This document shows, piece by piece, positions 1-8,943 of a stretch of 64,000 nucleotides of DNA. The stretch is taken from the NCBI GenBank assembly GCA_002151545.1, contig CP021237.1, forward strand, positions 1,116,001 through 1,180,000, in the 5' to 3' direction. Each line of letters starts with the position of its first letter. Within the stretch, counting starts at the first letter, position 1. Source of the stretch: Sphingobacteriaceae bacterium GW460-11-11-14-LB5 (GTDB taxonomy: Bacteria > Bacteroidota > Bacteroidia > Sphingobacteriales > Sphingobacteriaceae). The notes below the pieces were generated by a model. The model had not been told where the DNA came from. It worked only from the letters and a program-made list of their open reading frames with translations, and searched no databases. Made by a program: the position numbers and the translations under genes.

Positions 1-1505
1 TCGCCATTGATTACAGCGCCTGTGTCGATATCGATAATATCACTCATGCGTTTCGCCAGGATCGAATTGGTTGCTACTTTAATGGTGGGGCAAACCGGAT
101 TTCCGGTTGGAGTACCCAAACCGGTGGTGAATAAAATTAAGGTTGCGCCGGCAGCCGCTTTACCTGTAGTTGCTTCCACATCATTCCCTGGTGTACAAAC
201 CAAACTTAAGCCTGGTTTAGTGGCAGGTTCAGTATAATCTAAAACATCGACAATAGGCGCGGAGCCTGCTTTTCGTGCAGCACCTGCCGACTTAATCGCA
301 TCGGTAATTAAACCGTCTTTAATGTTGCCTGGAGAAGGATTCATGTAAAAACCAGAACCCACTTTATGCGCCAGATCATCATATTCCGTCATTAAACGGA
401 TAAACTTTTCGGCGGTCGGCTGATCCACAGATCTATCAATCATTTCTTGTTCTACACCACAAAGTTCAGGAAACTCGGCCAATAAGACCTTGGCGCCTAA
501 GGCCACCAATAAATCGGCACAATATCCAACAGATGGATTGGCTGAAATGCCGCTAAAACCATCGCTACCGCCACATTTTACACCCACACACATTTTGCTT
601 AATGGTGCTGCTGCGCGCGCTTGTTTATTAATGAACATCAATCCTTCAAAAGTACTGCGGATAGAATTTTGGATTAATTCTTCTTCGCTTTGTGCTTTTT
701 GCTGCTCGAAAATTAAAAGGGGTTTATCAAAATCAGGATCAAGTGCAAACAAGTCGCGTTTAAAATCTTCTACCTGCAAATGCTGACAACCTAAACTTAA
801 AACCGTAATACCGGCTACATTGGGGTGATGGGCATAAGCCGCCAATAATTTGCTCAGCGTATCCGAATCCTGACGTGTTCCGCCACAGCCACCATTATGT
901 GTGAGGAATTTAATCCCATCTACATTTTTAAAGGTTCGGCTGGCTTTATCTACTTTAGGCTCGAAACTAATGTTATGGATATCTTCTCCATTCTCGTAGG
1001 CCTGAACCAGTTTGTGGGTGTAAGATTTATATTTATCATCTACTGCATAACCCAGCTCACTATACAGCGATTCTTTAATGATATCGAGATTTCTGTTTTC
1101 GCAAAATACAGTCGGAATAAACAACCAATAGTTTGCGGTACCCACTTCGCCATTTTTACGGTGATAACCATTAAAACTGCGGTTGGCATATTTACTAACA
1201 TCAGGTGCTTCCCATTTATAATTAACATTGCGATAGGCAAATGGCTCTGCTGCATGTTTGGTATTCTCCACATTCATTCGCATACCCGCTTTTACATCAA
1301 ACTGTACCTTTCCAACCAAAACGCCATACATCATTACCTCATCGCCTGCTTTCATATCCTGCATAAAAAATTTATGCTTGGCAGGGATTTCATCAACAGT
1401 AACGTAGGTATTTCCTTCATGCACTATTTCGGTGTTTTTAGGTAAATCTTGTAACGCAACCAAAACGTTATCTGCATGGTTAATCTTGATGACTAATTTT
1501 TTCAT
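1..1505 (-). CDS. uxaA: Altronate dehydratase (UxaA family), 3' end cut by window edge
   Basis: Translating the minus strand from the ATG at 1503-1505 gives about 501 uninterrupted residues that run off the left edge; family members are about 500-550 residues, so only the extreme C-terminus is missing. The N-terminus resembles a SAF domain (residues ~1-95, starting MKKLVIKINHADN). The body has the conserved Cys/Gly-rich stretches of the UxaA/GarD family (FLTHNGGCGGTRQD, LSLGCQ, GVKCGGSDGFSG, ELCGVEQEM). UxaA enzymes dehydrate D-altronate to 2-keto-3-deoxygluconate in cytosolic galacturonate catabolism; galactarate dehydratase is a related alternative. It lies 82 bp downstream of a FucP-type transporter on the same strand, so the two probably form an uptake and catabolism operon. 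Start choice is firm because the upstream sequence is intergenic. Confidence 0.88.
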   Translation of the reverse strand, partial: MKKLVIKINHADNVLVALQDLPKNTEIVHEGNTYVTVDEIPAKHKFFMQDMKAGDEVMMYGVLVGKVQFDVKAGMRMNVENTKHAAEPFAYRNVNYKWEAPDVSKYANRSFNGYHRKNGEVGTANYWLFIPTVFCENRNLDIIKESLYSELGYAVDDKYKSYTHKLVQAYENGEDIHNISFEPKVDKASRTFKNVDGIKFLTHNGGCGGTRQDSDTLSKLLAAYAHHPNVAGITVLSLGCQHLQVEDFKRDLFALDPDFDKPLLIFEQQKAQSEEELIQNSIRSTFEGLMFINKQARAAAPLSKMCVGVKCGGSDGFSGISANPSVGYCADLLVALGAKVLLAEFPELCGVEQEMIDRSVDQPTAEKFIRLMTEYDDLAHKVGSGFYMNPSPGNIKDGLITDAIKSAGAARKAGSAPIVDVLDYTEPATKPGLSLVCTPGNDVEATTGKAAAGATLILFTTGLGTPTGNPVCPTIKVATNSILAKRMSDIIDIDTGAVING

Positions 1506-1587
1506 CTATTTATAATCTGTTTTTATCGGTTATGAAGCCGTGATGATTTTATATTCGTTTTGAAAAATCATGATGGCTCATTGTATA

Positions 1588-2898
1588 TTATACTTCTAAA
1601 CTAATTTCTTTTTCAATGTGATTGGGTTTCCATCCTTTCCAGCCGAAGTAGAAAACCACTAAAAAACATACAAAAGGCACTAAATACCCATATTGTATAT
1701 TGTGTGTTGCATCTGATATTAAACCCAATACCGGCGGTAAAAAAGCACCGCCAACAATTGACATTACAATTAACGACGAACCCAGTTTTGTATCCTTGCC
1801 CAGACCTGCTATACCCAATGAGAATATGGTTGGGAACATGATCGACATAAAGAAAGAGACGCCGATTAAAGCATAAACGGTAATCATGCCGCTTGCAAAA
1901 ATAGATACGAGGGTAAGTACAGCACTGATTAATGCGTAAAGCATTAACAATTTATGGGCAGCTACGTATCTCATGAAGAACGTTCCAGCGAATCTGCCAA
2001 CCATAAAAGCCAGGCCTGCTGCACCGGCATACCATTTTGCTGCATCCTGACTGATACCAGCCGATGAGGTGACGAAACTGATAAATAAACTCAATACACA
2101 AACCTGTGCGCCTACATAAAAGAATTGCCCAATAATGGCCCAGCGTAAATGGCTATGGCCTAATACATGACTAAAACTGCTTTTTTCCTGGGCATTTTCT
2201 TCTTCCTTAATATCAGGCAGCTTGGTGAAAATAAACAGGATGGCTACCACAATAATCAGAATGCCTAAAATTAAATAAGGTGCTTTTACCGTCGAGGCCT
2301 CTTCAAGCATATAAGCCTGTTTTTCTAAAGGCAACATTTTCGCCAACTGGGCATCGGTATATTTTACTTCTGTAAAAATAAATTTACCACCGAGTACGGG
2401 GGCTAAGAATGCCGCTAATCCATTAAATGACTGAGAGAAGTTTAATCGTTGGGTAGCGGTTTCCGGTGGCCCTAACACGGTAACATAAGGATTTGCCGCG
2501 GTTTCTAAAAAGGTTAAACCACAGGCGATAATAAAAAGTGCGCCTAAGAAAAATATATACTGTGCGGTATTTGCTGCGGGTATAAATAATAAACAGCCGA
2601 TGGCGAACAAAACAAGGCCCAGTATAATACCGCTTTTATAGCCGTACTTGCGCATAATATAGCCTGCAGGCAGTGCCAGTAAAAAATAAGCGATAAAAAC
2701 AGATGAATCGACCAGGGTAGATTCGAAAACGTTTAACTGGAAAGCTTTGCGCAAATGCGGAATTAATACCGGATCGAGGTTATGGACAAAGCCCCAGAAG
2801 AAAAACAGGCTGGTGACCAAAATTAATGGGAATAAGTATCCCTTGCCGTTTTTTGGCGTATCGGATACCTGAAAGTTTGTTGATGGTGTGTGGCTCAT
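1588..2898 (-). CDS. MFS sugar transporter, FucP / glucose-galactose permease family
   Basis: This 436-residue protein has about 12 hydrophobic segments. Its N-terminal signature is typical of FucP-like permeases: LFFFWGFVHNLDPVLIPHL, then a loop RKYGYKSG, and FLETAANPYVTVLGP at about residues 130-145. It should be a proton-coupled sugar importer in the inner membrane. Fucose, galactose, glucose or a hexuronate are all possible; the next gene downstream (altronate dehydratase) favours a hexuronate-type sugar, but that is inference. The AraC-type gene on the opposite strand at 3226 is a plausible regulator. Start is the ATG at 2896-2898. Confidence 0.85.
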   Translation of the reverse strand: MSHTPSTNFQVSDTPKNGKGYLFPLILVTSLFFFWGFVHNLDPVLIPHLRKAFQLNVFESTLVDSSVFIAYFLLALPAGYIMRKYGYKSGIILGLVLFAIGCLLFIPAANTAQYIFFLGALFIIACGLTFLETAANPYVTVLGPPETATQRLNFSQSFNGLAAFLAPVLGGKFIFTEVKYTDAQLAKMLPLEKQAYMLEEASTVKAPYLILGILIIVVAILFIFTKLPDIKEEENAQEKSSFSHVLGHSHLRWAIIGQFFYVGAQVCVLSLFISFVTSSAGISQDAAKWYAGAAGLAFMVGRFAGTFFMRYVAAHKLLMLYALISAVLTLVSIFASGMITVYALIGVSFFMSIMFPTIFSLGIAGLGKDTKLGSSLIVMSIVGGAFLPPVLGLISDATHNIQYGYLVPFVCFLVVFYFGWKGWKPNHIEKEISLEV

Positions 2899-2977
2899 AT
2901 GATGTTTGGTTATAAATGGTTAAGCAGGTTCTGCCAAGATAAAAATAGTTAAACTTCTGGCTCCGTGGGCACAATGA

Positions 2978-3076
2978 TCAATTTAAACCAGGTTTTTCCA
3001 GCAATGCTAAGCTTGCAAAGGCAACTTTAGGATACAACTGGTCTATATTATAAGGAATAAATAATCCAACTTTCAT
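2978..3076 (-). pseudogene. Truncated lldE-like fragment (lactate utilisation Fe-S protein, N-terminus only)
   Basis: An ATG at 3074-3076 opens a frame starting MKVGLFIPYNIDQLYP and running to LALLEKPGLN before a stop, 32 residues in all. The fragment closely resembles the N-terminus of LldE/LutA-type Fe-S oxidoreductases (usual start MKV-LFIPC-DQ-YP followed by LLEK-G). The Cys normally after IP is replaced, and the rest of the ~240-residue protein is absent. It lies in the divergent gap between the MFS transporter and the AraC regulator. It is best read as a deletion remnant; a real 32-residue peptide is less likely. The match is from memory of the family, not from a search. Confidence 0.55.
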
Positions 3077-3164
3077 AAAATGTTTTTAGTGAGTTGTTGC
3101 TTTACAAATTAAGCCGTTAAGCGTTAATAAAAATTTAACTTTATTACCTAATTATTAAATGATA

Positions 3165-3198
3165 TTGGCTCAATTTTTTACATTGCAAAATAATTTTG
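3165..3198 (+). promoter_or_regulatory. Bacteroidetes-type promoter for the AraC gene
   Basis: TAATTTTG at 3191-3198 matches the -7 consensus TAnnTTTG. A TTG lies at 3165-3167, giving a spacer of 23 bases, at the upper end of the accepted range. It is 27 bases upstream of the ATG at 3226. Confidence 0.45.
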
Positions 3199-3225
3199 CA
3201 TATTAGATTGATTTTTTAAGATTTT

Positions 3226-4095
3226 ATGAAACCGCATTTACTTAATGTATCTACTAATTCGGTAGATTCTTTTAGCGCTCGAAGAGATGTTATGCCCGAT
3301 ATAAACAACCGCTGGCATTACCACTCTGCTTTAGAATTGATTTACGTTAAAAAAGGCAGAGGAACGCAGTTTATTGGCGATAGCATTAAAAATTTTAAGG
3401 ATGGTGATGTTGTTTTATTGGGGAGCAATTTGCCCCATTATTGGCGCTTTGACTCCGAATTTTTTGACGAAAAAGCGGGTGAACCGGTAGATGTTTATGC
3501 GATTCATTTTAAAGAGGATTTTTTAGGCAAGGATTTTCTCGAGCTTCCAGAAAATCAGGAAATCAAAAAAGTTTTGCTGCAATCGCGACAAGGCATTCAG
3601 CTGCAAGGAATTTCGAAAGAGCGGATTGCCAGTTTAATGCCGCAGATTATTGAGGCTACAGGTACGATGAGGATTATAAAAATACTCGAAGTATTAACTG
3701 AAATAGCCAATTGCGAAGAAAAAAATATATTGGTTTCATTAGGATTTAAACCAAACTTTTTGGAGAACGAAAAAGACAGGATCCAGTCTATTTATAACTA
3801 TACCATCAGCAATTACAAAAATAAAATAGAACTAAAGGAAATTGCTGCGGTAGCTAAAATTAGCCCCAATTCGTTCTGTAAATTCTTTAAAACTAAAAGC
3901 AGAAAAACGTATACGCAGTTTCTGAACGAGATCAGGGTAGGGCAGGCCTGTAAATTATTGATCGAAAATGATCTTACGGTAAAAGAAATCTGCTACGACT
4001 GTGGGTTTTATAATTTTACCAGTTTTCATAAATATTTTAGAGAAATAACTGGCAAAACGCCATTAAAATACCAGCAGGCTTTTTCTAAGCAATAG
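3226..4095 (+). CDS. AraC family transcriptional regulator with cupin-type sensor domain
   Basis: This 289-residue protein has an N-terminal cupin-like sugar-sensing domain (residues ~15-130, with RWHYHSALELIYVKKG and a later NLPHYW). The C-terminal double helix-turn-helix of AraC/XylS regulators spans ~185-285 (LKEIAAVAKISPNSFCKFFK, then the second-helix signature VKEICYDCGFYNFTSFHKYF). Such proteins are usually sugar-responsive activators. It is transcribed away from the transporter and altronate dehydratase genes, which are its most likely targets. A matching Bacteroidetes promoter lies just upstream. Confidence 0.85.
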   Translation: MKPHLLNVSTNSVDSFSARRDVMPDINNRWHYHSALELIYVKKGRGTQFIGDSIKNFKDGDVVLLGSNLPHYWRFDSEFFDEKAGEPVDVYAIHFKEDFLGKDFLELPENQEIKKVLLQSRQGIQLQGISKERIASLMPQIIEATGTMRIIKILEVLTEIANCEEKNILVSLGFKPNFLENEKDRIQSIYNYTISNYKNKIELKEIAAVAKISPNSFCKFFKTKSRKTYTQFLNEIRVGQACKLLIENDLTVKEICYDCGFYNFTSFHKYFREITGKTPLKYQQAFSKQ

Positions 4096-4213
4096 TGTTT
4101 TTTGATGTTTGGTACAGATTAAAGCATTTATAGCCCCGATTGCATCCATCGTGTGGACACAACTTTGTTAGCCTGTATTGTTTGCACATAGTCCAAAGGC
4201 GTTTGTTATACTG

Positions 4214-4229
4214 TCCCGAAGCTTCGGGA
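4214..4229. repeat. Perfect 16-bp palindrome (TCCCGAAGCTTCGGGA)
   Basis: A self-complementary sequence in the 750-bp gap between two AraC-type genes. It follows the AraC gene by about 120 bp and has no U-tract, so it is more likely an interspersed hairpin than a terminator. Confidence 0.5.
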
Positions 4230-4287
4230 TCAGCATTTTTCCTTGCTATTAAGCCCCCTTGTTCTTAAATAAACTATCTTGTTGGTT

Positions 4288-4700
4288 TTTTTTCCGCTCT
4301 CTGCCGCGGGGGCATGGTAGTTTTTCGCAGATTATGTTGTTTTTATTTGTGCTCAAGAATGCTGGCGCATTTTGGAGCGCCAAAGTACCCAAAGCGCTTT
4401 GTCAATCCGGCAATGTGGCTTTTCACTACCCCATGCTCATCAAAAAAACAGCGGCACTTCGTTTAATCAGGAATTGTTTTTCTTTTCTTTGGTCTGATTG
4501 AGCCCTTCGGGGTTTGTGTTCATACCTTTTAAAAACTGGGAATCATGATTATTGAACACAAAACCACTGCGTTTAAGGTTTGGTAGTGCTATTTGTTCTA
4601 TTCTGCAACTGTTTTTTTGATTTTTCTGCCACTTGGGATTGACGACGTTCTTCGGCAAACTTGAAGTTTATTAACGTTGGTTGGCAAAATGCATAAAAAA
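4288..4700. repeat. Dispersed repeat, copy A
   Basis: This non-coding stretch shares several long similar blocks, in the same order, with 24776-25110. They include the leading CCGCTCTCTGCCGCGG-type block, the GCGCCAAAGTACCCAAAGCG block, a GGCACTTCGTTT block, the ACACAAAACCACTGCGTTTA block, and a TTGGGATTGACG..GTTCTTCGG block near the end. Copy A has roughly 50 extra bases after the first block that are absent from copy B. Short open frames inside it differ between the copies, so it is unlikely to code. It holds no recognisable gene. Confidence 0.75.
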
Positions 4701-4848
4701 TCCAAATCAAAAGATGTGTTCATACAATAGGATAAGCGGGACAGCCATTTACCAAGAACCACAAGCTTTGCGCTTCAAAAAAATAAACAGCCAGTCTGAA
4801 ATATGGTATCTAATTAAACAACGGGCTGGAAAGTCTCAATTCTTAAAT

Positions 4849-5808
4849 CTACCTGGCCTGAAATTTATCTCTATACTGCGTTGGCGTCATGCCGACTGAT
4901 TTTCTGAACACTTTTCTAAATGCTTTTGGATCGTTATAGCCGGAATTGTAAATCACCTCTGTCATTTGCTGCGCCGTTTGCTCTAATAACTTTTTAGCGG
5001 CTTCGATACGGGTTTGCTGAAGATACTCGATAGGGGTAATGCCGATGACCTGTTTAAAGCGACGCACAATATTTCTTCTACTGGAAGGAATATCTTTAAT
5101 CATCTCTTCAATAGTGGCCACATCCTGGTAATTATTTTCAATTTTTTCTTGCGCAGAGGCAACGATATCGTCATTGTGGTGACGGATAGGCTGGAAGGTG
5201 CTAAAATAAGATTGGTTTACGCGGTCCATATCGATCGCAAAAATCTTGGCCACTTTAACGGCCATGTCTTTTCCGCAATGAAGCTGTAAAAGATGCAGTA
5301 ATAAATGAAAAGTAGAGGTGGCGCCACCACTAGTAAATAATTTGCCATCTTGTGTTACCGTTTTATCAGCCTTTAAATGAACCAAAGGGAATGCAAGAGA
5401 AAAAGCAGAGCAGGCATCAACATGTGTGGTGGCCGCTTTGCCATCCAACAGTCCCGATGCGGCAAGTAAAAATGCCCCGGTACAAAAGGTCGCAATTTCG
5501 GCCCCTGCTGCATGTTGTTTATTTAACCATGGGATATAACCCCTGTTGGCCCCAATGCAGTCTTTAATATCATTGGTTGCAAATGATGGCACTAAAATCA
5601 ATTCAAACTGCCCGGTTTTTTGCAAAGGCACGCAAGGATGTGTACTAAAATTATAATTTTTATCGTCGAGGGTAATTAAACTAATGTTAAATGGCGTTTC
5701 AAGGGCATCTTTTCTGTAAAAACCATTAACTGTATCAAATACGTCTAAAATAGCCGCTATGCTTAATAATCTGAAATTTTGGGGCAGTAAAACACCTACT
5801 TGTATCAT
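4849..5808 (-). CDS. GlxA-type AraC regulator (DJ-1/PfpI amidotransferase-like domain + HTH)
   Basis: The 319-residue product from the ATG at 5806-5808 starts MIQVGVLLPQNFRLLSI. It has a class I glutamine amidotransferase-like (DJ-1/PfpI) domain over ~1-185, with a nucleophile-elbow-like ATFCTGAFLLAASGLLDG. The C-terminal AraC double HTH spans ~220-315 (SSRRNIVRRFKQVIGITPIEYLQQTRIEAAKKLL, then YNDPKAFRKVFRKSVGMTPTQYRDKF). An ATG 28 codons upstream is possible, but the added residues do not fit the family. It is divergent from the DinB-like genes, which it may control. The ligand is unknown. Confidence 0.82.
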   Translation of the reverse strand: MIQVGVLLPQNFRLLSIAAILDVFDTVNGFYRKDALETPFNISLITLDDKNYNFSTHPCVPLQKTGQFELILVPSFATNDIKDCIGANRGYIPWLNKQHAAGAEIATFCTGAFLLAASGLLDGKAATTHVDACSAFSLAFPLVHLKADKTVTQDGKLFTSGGATSTFHLLLHLLQLHCGKDMAVKVAKIFAIDMDRVNQSYFSTFQPIRHHNDDIVASAQEKIENNYQDVATIEEMIKDIPSSRRNIVRRFKQVIGITPIEYLQQTRIEAAKKLLEQTAQQMTEVIYNSGYNDPKAFRKVFRKSVGMTPTQYRDKFQAR

Positions 5809-5942
5809 TTGGTTAAAAATTAAGGTATCGTAAATATATAAAAATTGTCTGAAATGCCCCTTAAGATTGACTTTTACGGCAAGGGTGTTCATCTGAATTA
5901 AGCCCTAACTTTATTCAAGTTAATTACCTAACCAATAACGAT

Positions 5943-6437
5943 ATGAAAACCACACCAACGAGTAGCAGAATGTACGGCTTTATTGTGCTTTACGAAATGC
6001 AGACAGATTTTTTATTGAGGGCTTTGGATGGCATAGACCAAAAGGATGCCCAAAAAAGATTAGATACTAAAGCAAACCATATTGCATGGATTACAGGGAG
6101 TGTGGTACATGGGCGCTATTTTTTAGCTAAATCATTTGGAATCGATCTCCCCTCTATAACCGACGAACTTTTTGAAAACAATAAAGGCATTATTGATGAT
6201 GCCACTTATCCATCGTTAGCAGATTTGATAAAAGACTGGACAGCAATTTCGCCAAAGCTGCAGGAAGCTTTAACCCAGGCTACCGATGAGAAACTGGAAG
6301 AGAAACTCAGTATCCCCGGAATGGAAATAACATTGTTTGAAATGATCAGTTTTAGCAGCTACCGCGAAGCGAACTGTATCGGACAGATTGCCTTATGGCG
6401 GAGGTTATTGGGATACCCTGGAATGAATTACATGTAA
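5943..6437 (+). CDS. DinB-like four-helix protein
   Basis: A 164-residue soluble protein whose pattern fits the DinB/DUF664 fold: helix with LYEMQTDFLLRALDG, then NHIAWITGSVVHGRYFLAKSFG, and a C-terminal ISFSSYREANCIGQIALWRRLLGYPG. The DinB superfamily includes bacillithiol- or mycothiol-dependent transferases and damage-inducible proteins of unknown role. Only part of the usual metal-binding His triad is obvious. It is first of five closely spaced genes on + and is divergent from the GlxA-type regulator. Specific function unknown. Confidence 0.7.
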   Translation: MKTTPTSSRMYGFIVLYEMQTDFLLRALDGIDQKDAQKRLDTKANHIAWITGSVVHGRYFLAKSFGIDLPSITDELFENNKGIIDDATYPSLADLIKDWTAISPKLQEALTQATDEKLEEKLSIPGMEITLFEMISFSSYREANCIGQIALWRRLLGYPGMNYM

Positions 6438-6440
6438 GTT

Positions 6441-6947
6441 ATGGAAAAGATAATAAAAGAAGCTAACGAAACTTTGTCGGCATTAGAAAATACGTTATCA
6501 AAATTTGATACCGCGCAAATTAATGTGGTACCTTTTGAAGGAAGCTGGACGGCAGGCCAATTGGCCGAACATATGATTTTGTCGAATTCGGGTTTTCTGG
6601 AAGTGATAAATGGTCCGGTAACCGAAACAGATAAGCCAGCCGATTTGATGGTAGCGCAGATTAGAAATGATTTTTTGAATTTCAATGTTAAGTTCAATTC
6701 ACCTGAAGAGATTTATCCTGAAGATAAAACCTATCATCAGTATGCATTATTAGAAAGTTTGAAACAGATCAGGGATGGGATTTCAACTGCTATAGCAGGA
6801 CTGGATTTAACTAAAACCTGCAGCGCCTTTGAGTTGCCCGGTTATGGTTTTCTAACCCGTTTAGAGGCGGTTTATTTTGTAATTTATCATACACAACGAC
6901 ACGTACACCAATTAAAAAATATTTACAACGAGCTGGATAGCAATTGA
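6441..6947 (+). CDS. DinB family protein (DinB_2-like)
   Basis: This 168-residue protein begins 3 bp after the previous stop, so the two are probably translationally linked. It contains the DinB_2 hallmarks: GSWTAGQLAEHMILSNSGFL (first metal-binding His region), TRLEAVYFVIYHTQRHVHQLKNI at the C-terminus (HxxRHxxQ-type His pair). The complete His set suggests a metal-dependent transferase-like fold. Substrate unknown. Adjacent DinB paralogues may reflect an old duplication, though their sequences have diverged strongly. Confidence 0.8.
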   Translation: MEKIIKEANETLSALENTLSKFDTAQINVVPFEGSWTAGQLAEHMILSNSGFLEVINGPVTETDKPADLMVAQIRNDFLNFNVKFNSPEEIYPEDKTYHQYALLESLKQIRDGISTAIAGLDLTKTCSAFELPGYGFLTRLEAVYFVIYHTQRHVHQLKNIYNELDSN

Positions 6948-6962
6948 TTTTTAACTAAATTT

Positions 6963-7382
6963 ATGAGAAACAACAGGCTTAATCTGCTAAATCCCTATAT
7001 CGGTAAATGGAAAACAGAAGGTTTAACAAAATCGGGTGATGTCATTACCGGAACAGATACCTATGAGTGGGTTGACGGCGGTTTTTTCTTAACACACCAG
7101 GTAGATGTGATGTTCGGTGATAAAAAGATCCGCTCATTAGAAATTACACATTATGATGATATGGAAGATGTTTTTAGGTCGCAATCGTTCGATAGTGAAG
7201 GTAATATTGCCATATCAACCCTTAAAATTTACGATGATATCATTTTAATATTTGCCGATACGGAAAGATTTAAAGGAAATTTCAAAGCCAATACCATTGA
7301 AGGAACATGGGAACAGTTTGATGGTAAAAACTGGGTGCCATGGATGGACATTAAATTAACGAAACTTGCACATGAGGAGTAA
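6963..7382 (+). CDS. DUF1579-like / lipocalin-type small protein
   Basis: A 139-residue cytosolic protein without signal peptide. The pattern (NPYIGKWKTEGLT, then TDTYEWVDGGFFLTHQVDVMFG, and TIEGTWEQFDGKNWVPWMDIKLTK) resembles DUF1579-type beta-barrels of unknown function. It is part of the compact + strand run with DinB-like, DUF1801 and VOC genes. It could share a regulator with them, but nothing in the sequence gives a reaction. Confidence 0.65.
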   Translation: MRNNRLNLLNPYIGKWKTEGLTKSGDVITGTDTYEWVDGGFFLTHQVDVMFGDKKIRSLEITHYDDMEDVFRSQSFDSEGNIAISTLKIYDDIILIFADTERFKGNFKANTIEGTWEQFDGKNWVPWMDIKLTKLAHEE

Positions 7383-7389
7383 GGAGCAG

Positions 7390-7761
7390 ATGCCGAAAGC
7401 AGATCAGGTTAATGATTACATGGAAAAACTTGAGCATCCTTTTAAGCAGGAAATCGAGCGGTTACGGCATATCATCCTGAATGCAAATCCTAAACTGCAG
7501 GAAAGGATTAAATGGAATTCACCAAGCTTTTATTATATAAAAGATCTGGCTGCTTTTAACCTTCGGGCAAATGGATATGTACAGATCATTTTTATTTTTT
7601 ACGATGGAAAAATGATCGAAGATTCATCGCTATTGCAGGGCAATTGGAAAGATAGGCGAGAGGCAAGGTTTTACAGCATGATTGATATTGAAGAGAAACA
7701 GGTTGCGCTGGAGCAGTTTGTAAATAACTGGATTAAACTAATCGAAACAAATAATAATTAA
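7390..7761 (+). CDS. DUF1801 domain protein
   Basis: The protein is about 123 residues from the ATG at 7390 (MPKADQVNDYMEKLEHPF); another in-frame ATG at 7366 would overlap the previous gene by 17 bp. It carries the DUF1801 (YdhG-like) pattern: LRHIILNANPKLQERIKWNSPSFYY, a Phe/Tyr-rich core, and a C-terminal LEQFVNNWIKL helix. Members are small cytosolic proteins of unknown biochemistry. The tight packing implies co-transcription. Confidence 0.75.
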   Translation: MPKADQVNDYMEKLEHPFKQEIERLRHIILNANPKLQERIKWNSPSFYYIKDLAAFNLRANGYVQIIFIFYDGKMIEDSSLLQGNWKDRREARFYSMIDIEEKQVALEQFVNNWIKLIETNNN

Positions 7762-7787
7762 CCATCCCGGGAAAAAACAACAAAACA

Positions 7788-8207
7788 ATGGCTACACTTA
7801 ACACCTATTTAAATTTTAACGGTAACACCGAAGAAGCATTTAACTTTTATAAATCTGTTTTCGGAGGCGATTTTCTTGTACTGCAACGCTTTAAAGATTC
7901 GCCGGGATGCGAAGGCATGGAGGTAGGCGATCAGAACAAAATTATGCATGTCGCTTTGCCGATTGGCGGCAACATACTGATGGGGACCGATATTACCGAC
8001 CCAATGCCTGCATCTACTTTCGGTACCGGAATCTCACTATCAGTTGATGCGGGAAGCGAAGAAGAGGCACACACCCTTTTTAACAGCCTATCAGCAGGTG
8101 GAACAGTAACAATGGCTTTAGAAAAAATGTTCTGGGGCGCGCTTTTTGGTATGGCTACCGATAAATTTGGTATTCAATGGATGGTGAATTACGATTATAA
8201 TAAATAG
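7788..8207 (+). CDS. VOC family protein (PhnB/glyoxalase-like)
   Basis: This 139-residue protein starts with the PhnB-like signature LNTYLNFNGNTEEAFNFYKSVFGGDF, followed by IMHVALPIGGNILMGTD and a C-terminal FGMATDKFGIQWMVNYD. These are the beta-alpha-beta-beta-beta repeats of the vicinal oxygen chelate fold. PhnB-like members are often annotated as 3-demethylubiquinone methyltransferase-like, but the function is not established. It ends the five-gene run; a direct-repeat region follows. Confidence 0.85.
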   Translation: MATLNTYLNFNGNTEEAFNFYKSVFGGDFLVLQRFKDSPGCEGMEVGDQNKIMHVALPIGGNILMGTDITDPMPASTFGTGISLSVDAGSEEEAHTLFNSLSAGGTVTMALEKMFWGALFGMATDKFGIQWMVNYDYNK

Positions 8208-8230
8208 TCGGAAGTGAGGGAACGGGGGGG

Positions 8231-8418
8231 GAGTCCTGAGTCCGGAGTCATGAGTCCTGAGTCATGAGTCTGTAGTTTTGGATTGGTGGCTAATGGTTAA
8301 TGGCTCATGGTTGATAAACTTTGGCTATTGACCAATGAACTAATGACCAATGAACTAATAACCAATGAACTATTGACTAATGAACTAATAACCAATGCCC
8401 AATGACTATTGAACTATA
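8231..8418. repeat. Degenerate short tandem repeats (GAGTCnTGAGTC, then AATGAACTAATGACC)
   Basis: Bases 8231-8272 repeat a GAGTC/ATGAGTCCT unit, then about 8285-8418 repeat variants of a 12-15 base unit such as ACCAATGAACTAATG. No open frame is conserved. A very similar block occurs at 30750-30897, so this is a recurring sequence type in the genome. It is the only content of the 259-bp gap before the DoxX gene. Confidence 0.75.
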
Positions 8419-8466
8419 AGTAACTTTTATTATTTTTAAATATAGAAACCCAAAATTAAAACCACT

Positions 8467-8844
8467 ATGAAAATTGCAGTTATTATTGTACGCGTGCTTT
8501 TAGCCGCCATGTATCTTTTTGCTTCTGTGAGCTATTTTCTTAATATAATGCCGAAAGCTCCGGAAATGACCGCGGCACAAACGAGTTTTATGACTGGCTT
8601 GATGGCCTCCGTGTATCTTTTTCCATTGATTAAAATAACCGAACTGGTGGGAGGTATACTATTGCTTATTGGCCGTACAGCACCTTTAGCTGCGCTGGTA
8701 ATTTTCCCGGTTACCTTAAATATTTTTCTTTACCATGCATTTTTAGGTCCGAAAGATTTGCCGATGGTTGCAGTGATGCTCCTGTTTAATTTATTCTTGT
8801 TTTATGCTTACCGGGCTAAGTATTTACCAATCGTTTCGAAGTAA
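8467..8844 (+). CDS. DoxX family membrane protein
   Basis: This 125-residue protein has four hydrophobic segments (about 4-26, 42-66, 70-92, 97-117). The DoxX-like start is IIVRVLLAAMYLFASVSYF, with TELVGGILLLIGRTAPLAALVIFPVTLNIFLYHAF in the middle. Members are small four-helix inner-membrane proteins with loosely defined redox or stress roles. It stands alone between a repeat block and the next gene. Confidence 0.8.
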   Translation: MKIAVIIVRVLLAAMYLFASVSYFLNIMPKAPEMTAAQTSFMTGLMASVYLFPLIKITELVGGILLLIGRTAPLAALVIFPVTLNIFLYHAFLGPKDLPMVAVMLLFNLFLFYAYRAKYLPIVSK

Positions 8845-8943
8845 ATTTTATAGTTTTTAACATTCTCATACTTTTTCTCTTTATTTAGTGTTTTGATATA
8901 AGGTGTAATTATTATCTTTAAAAACTAACTAGAAATAAAAAAT

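Noticed and set aside
897..1445. Long ORF on + inside the altronate dehydratase region
   Set aside because: The minus strand carries a continuous recognisable UxaA protein across the same bases, so this is an antisense shadow.
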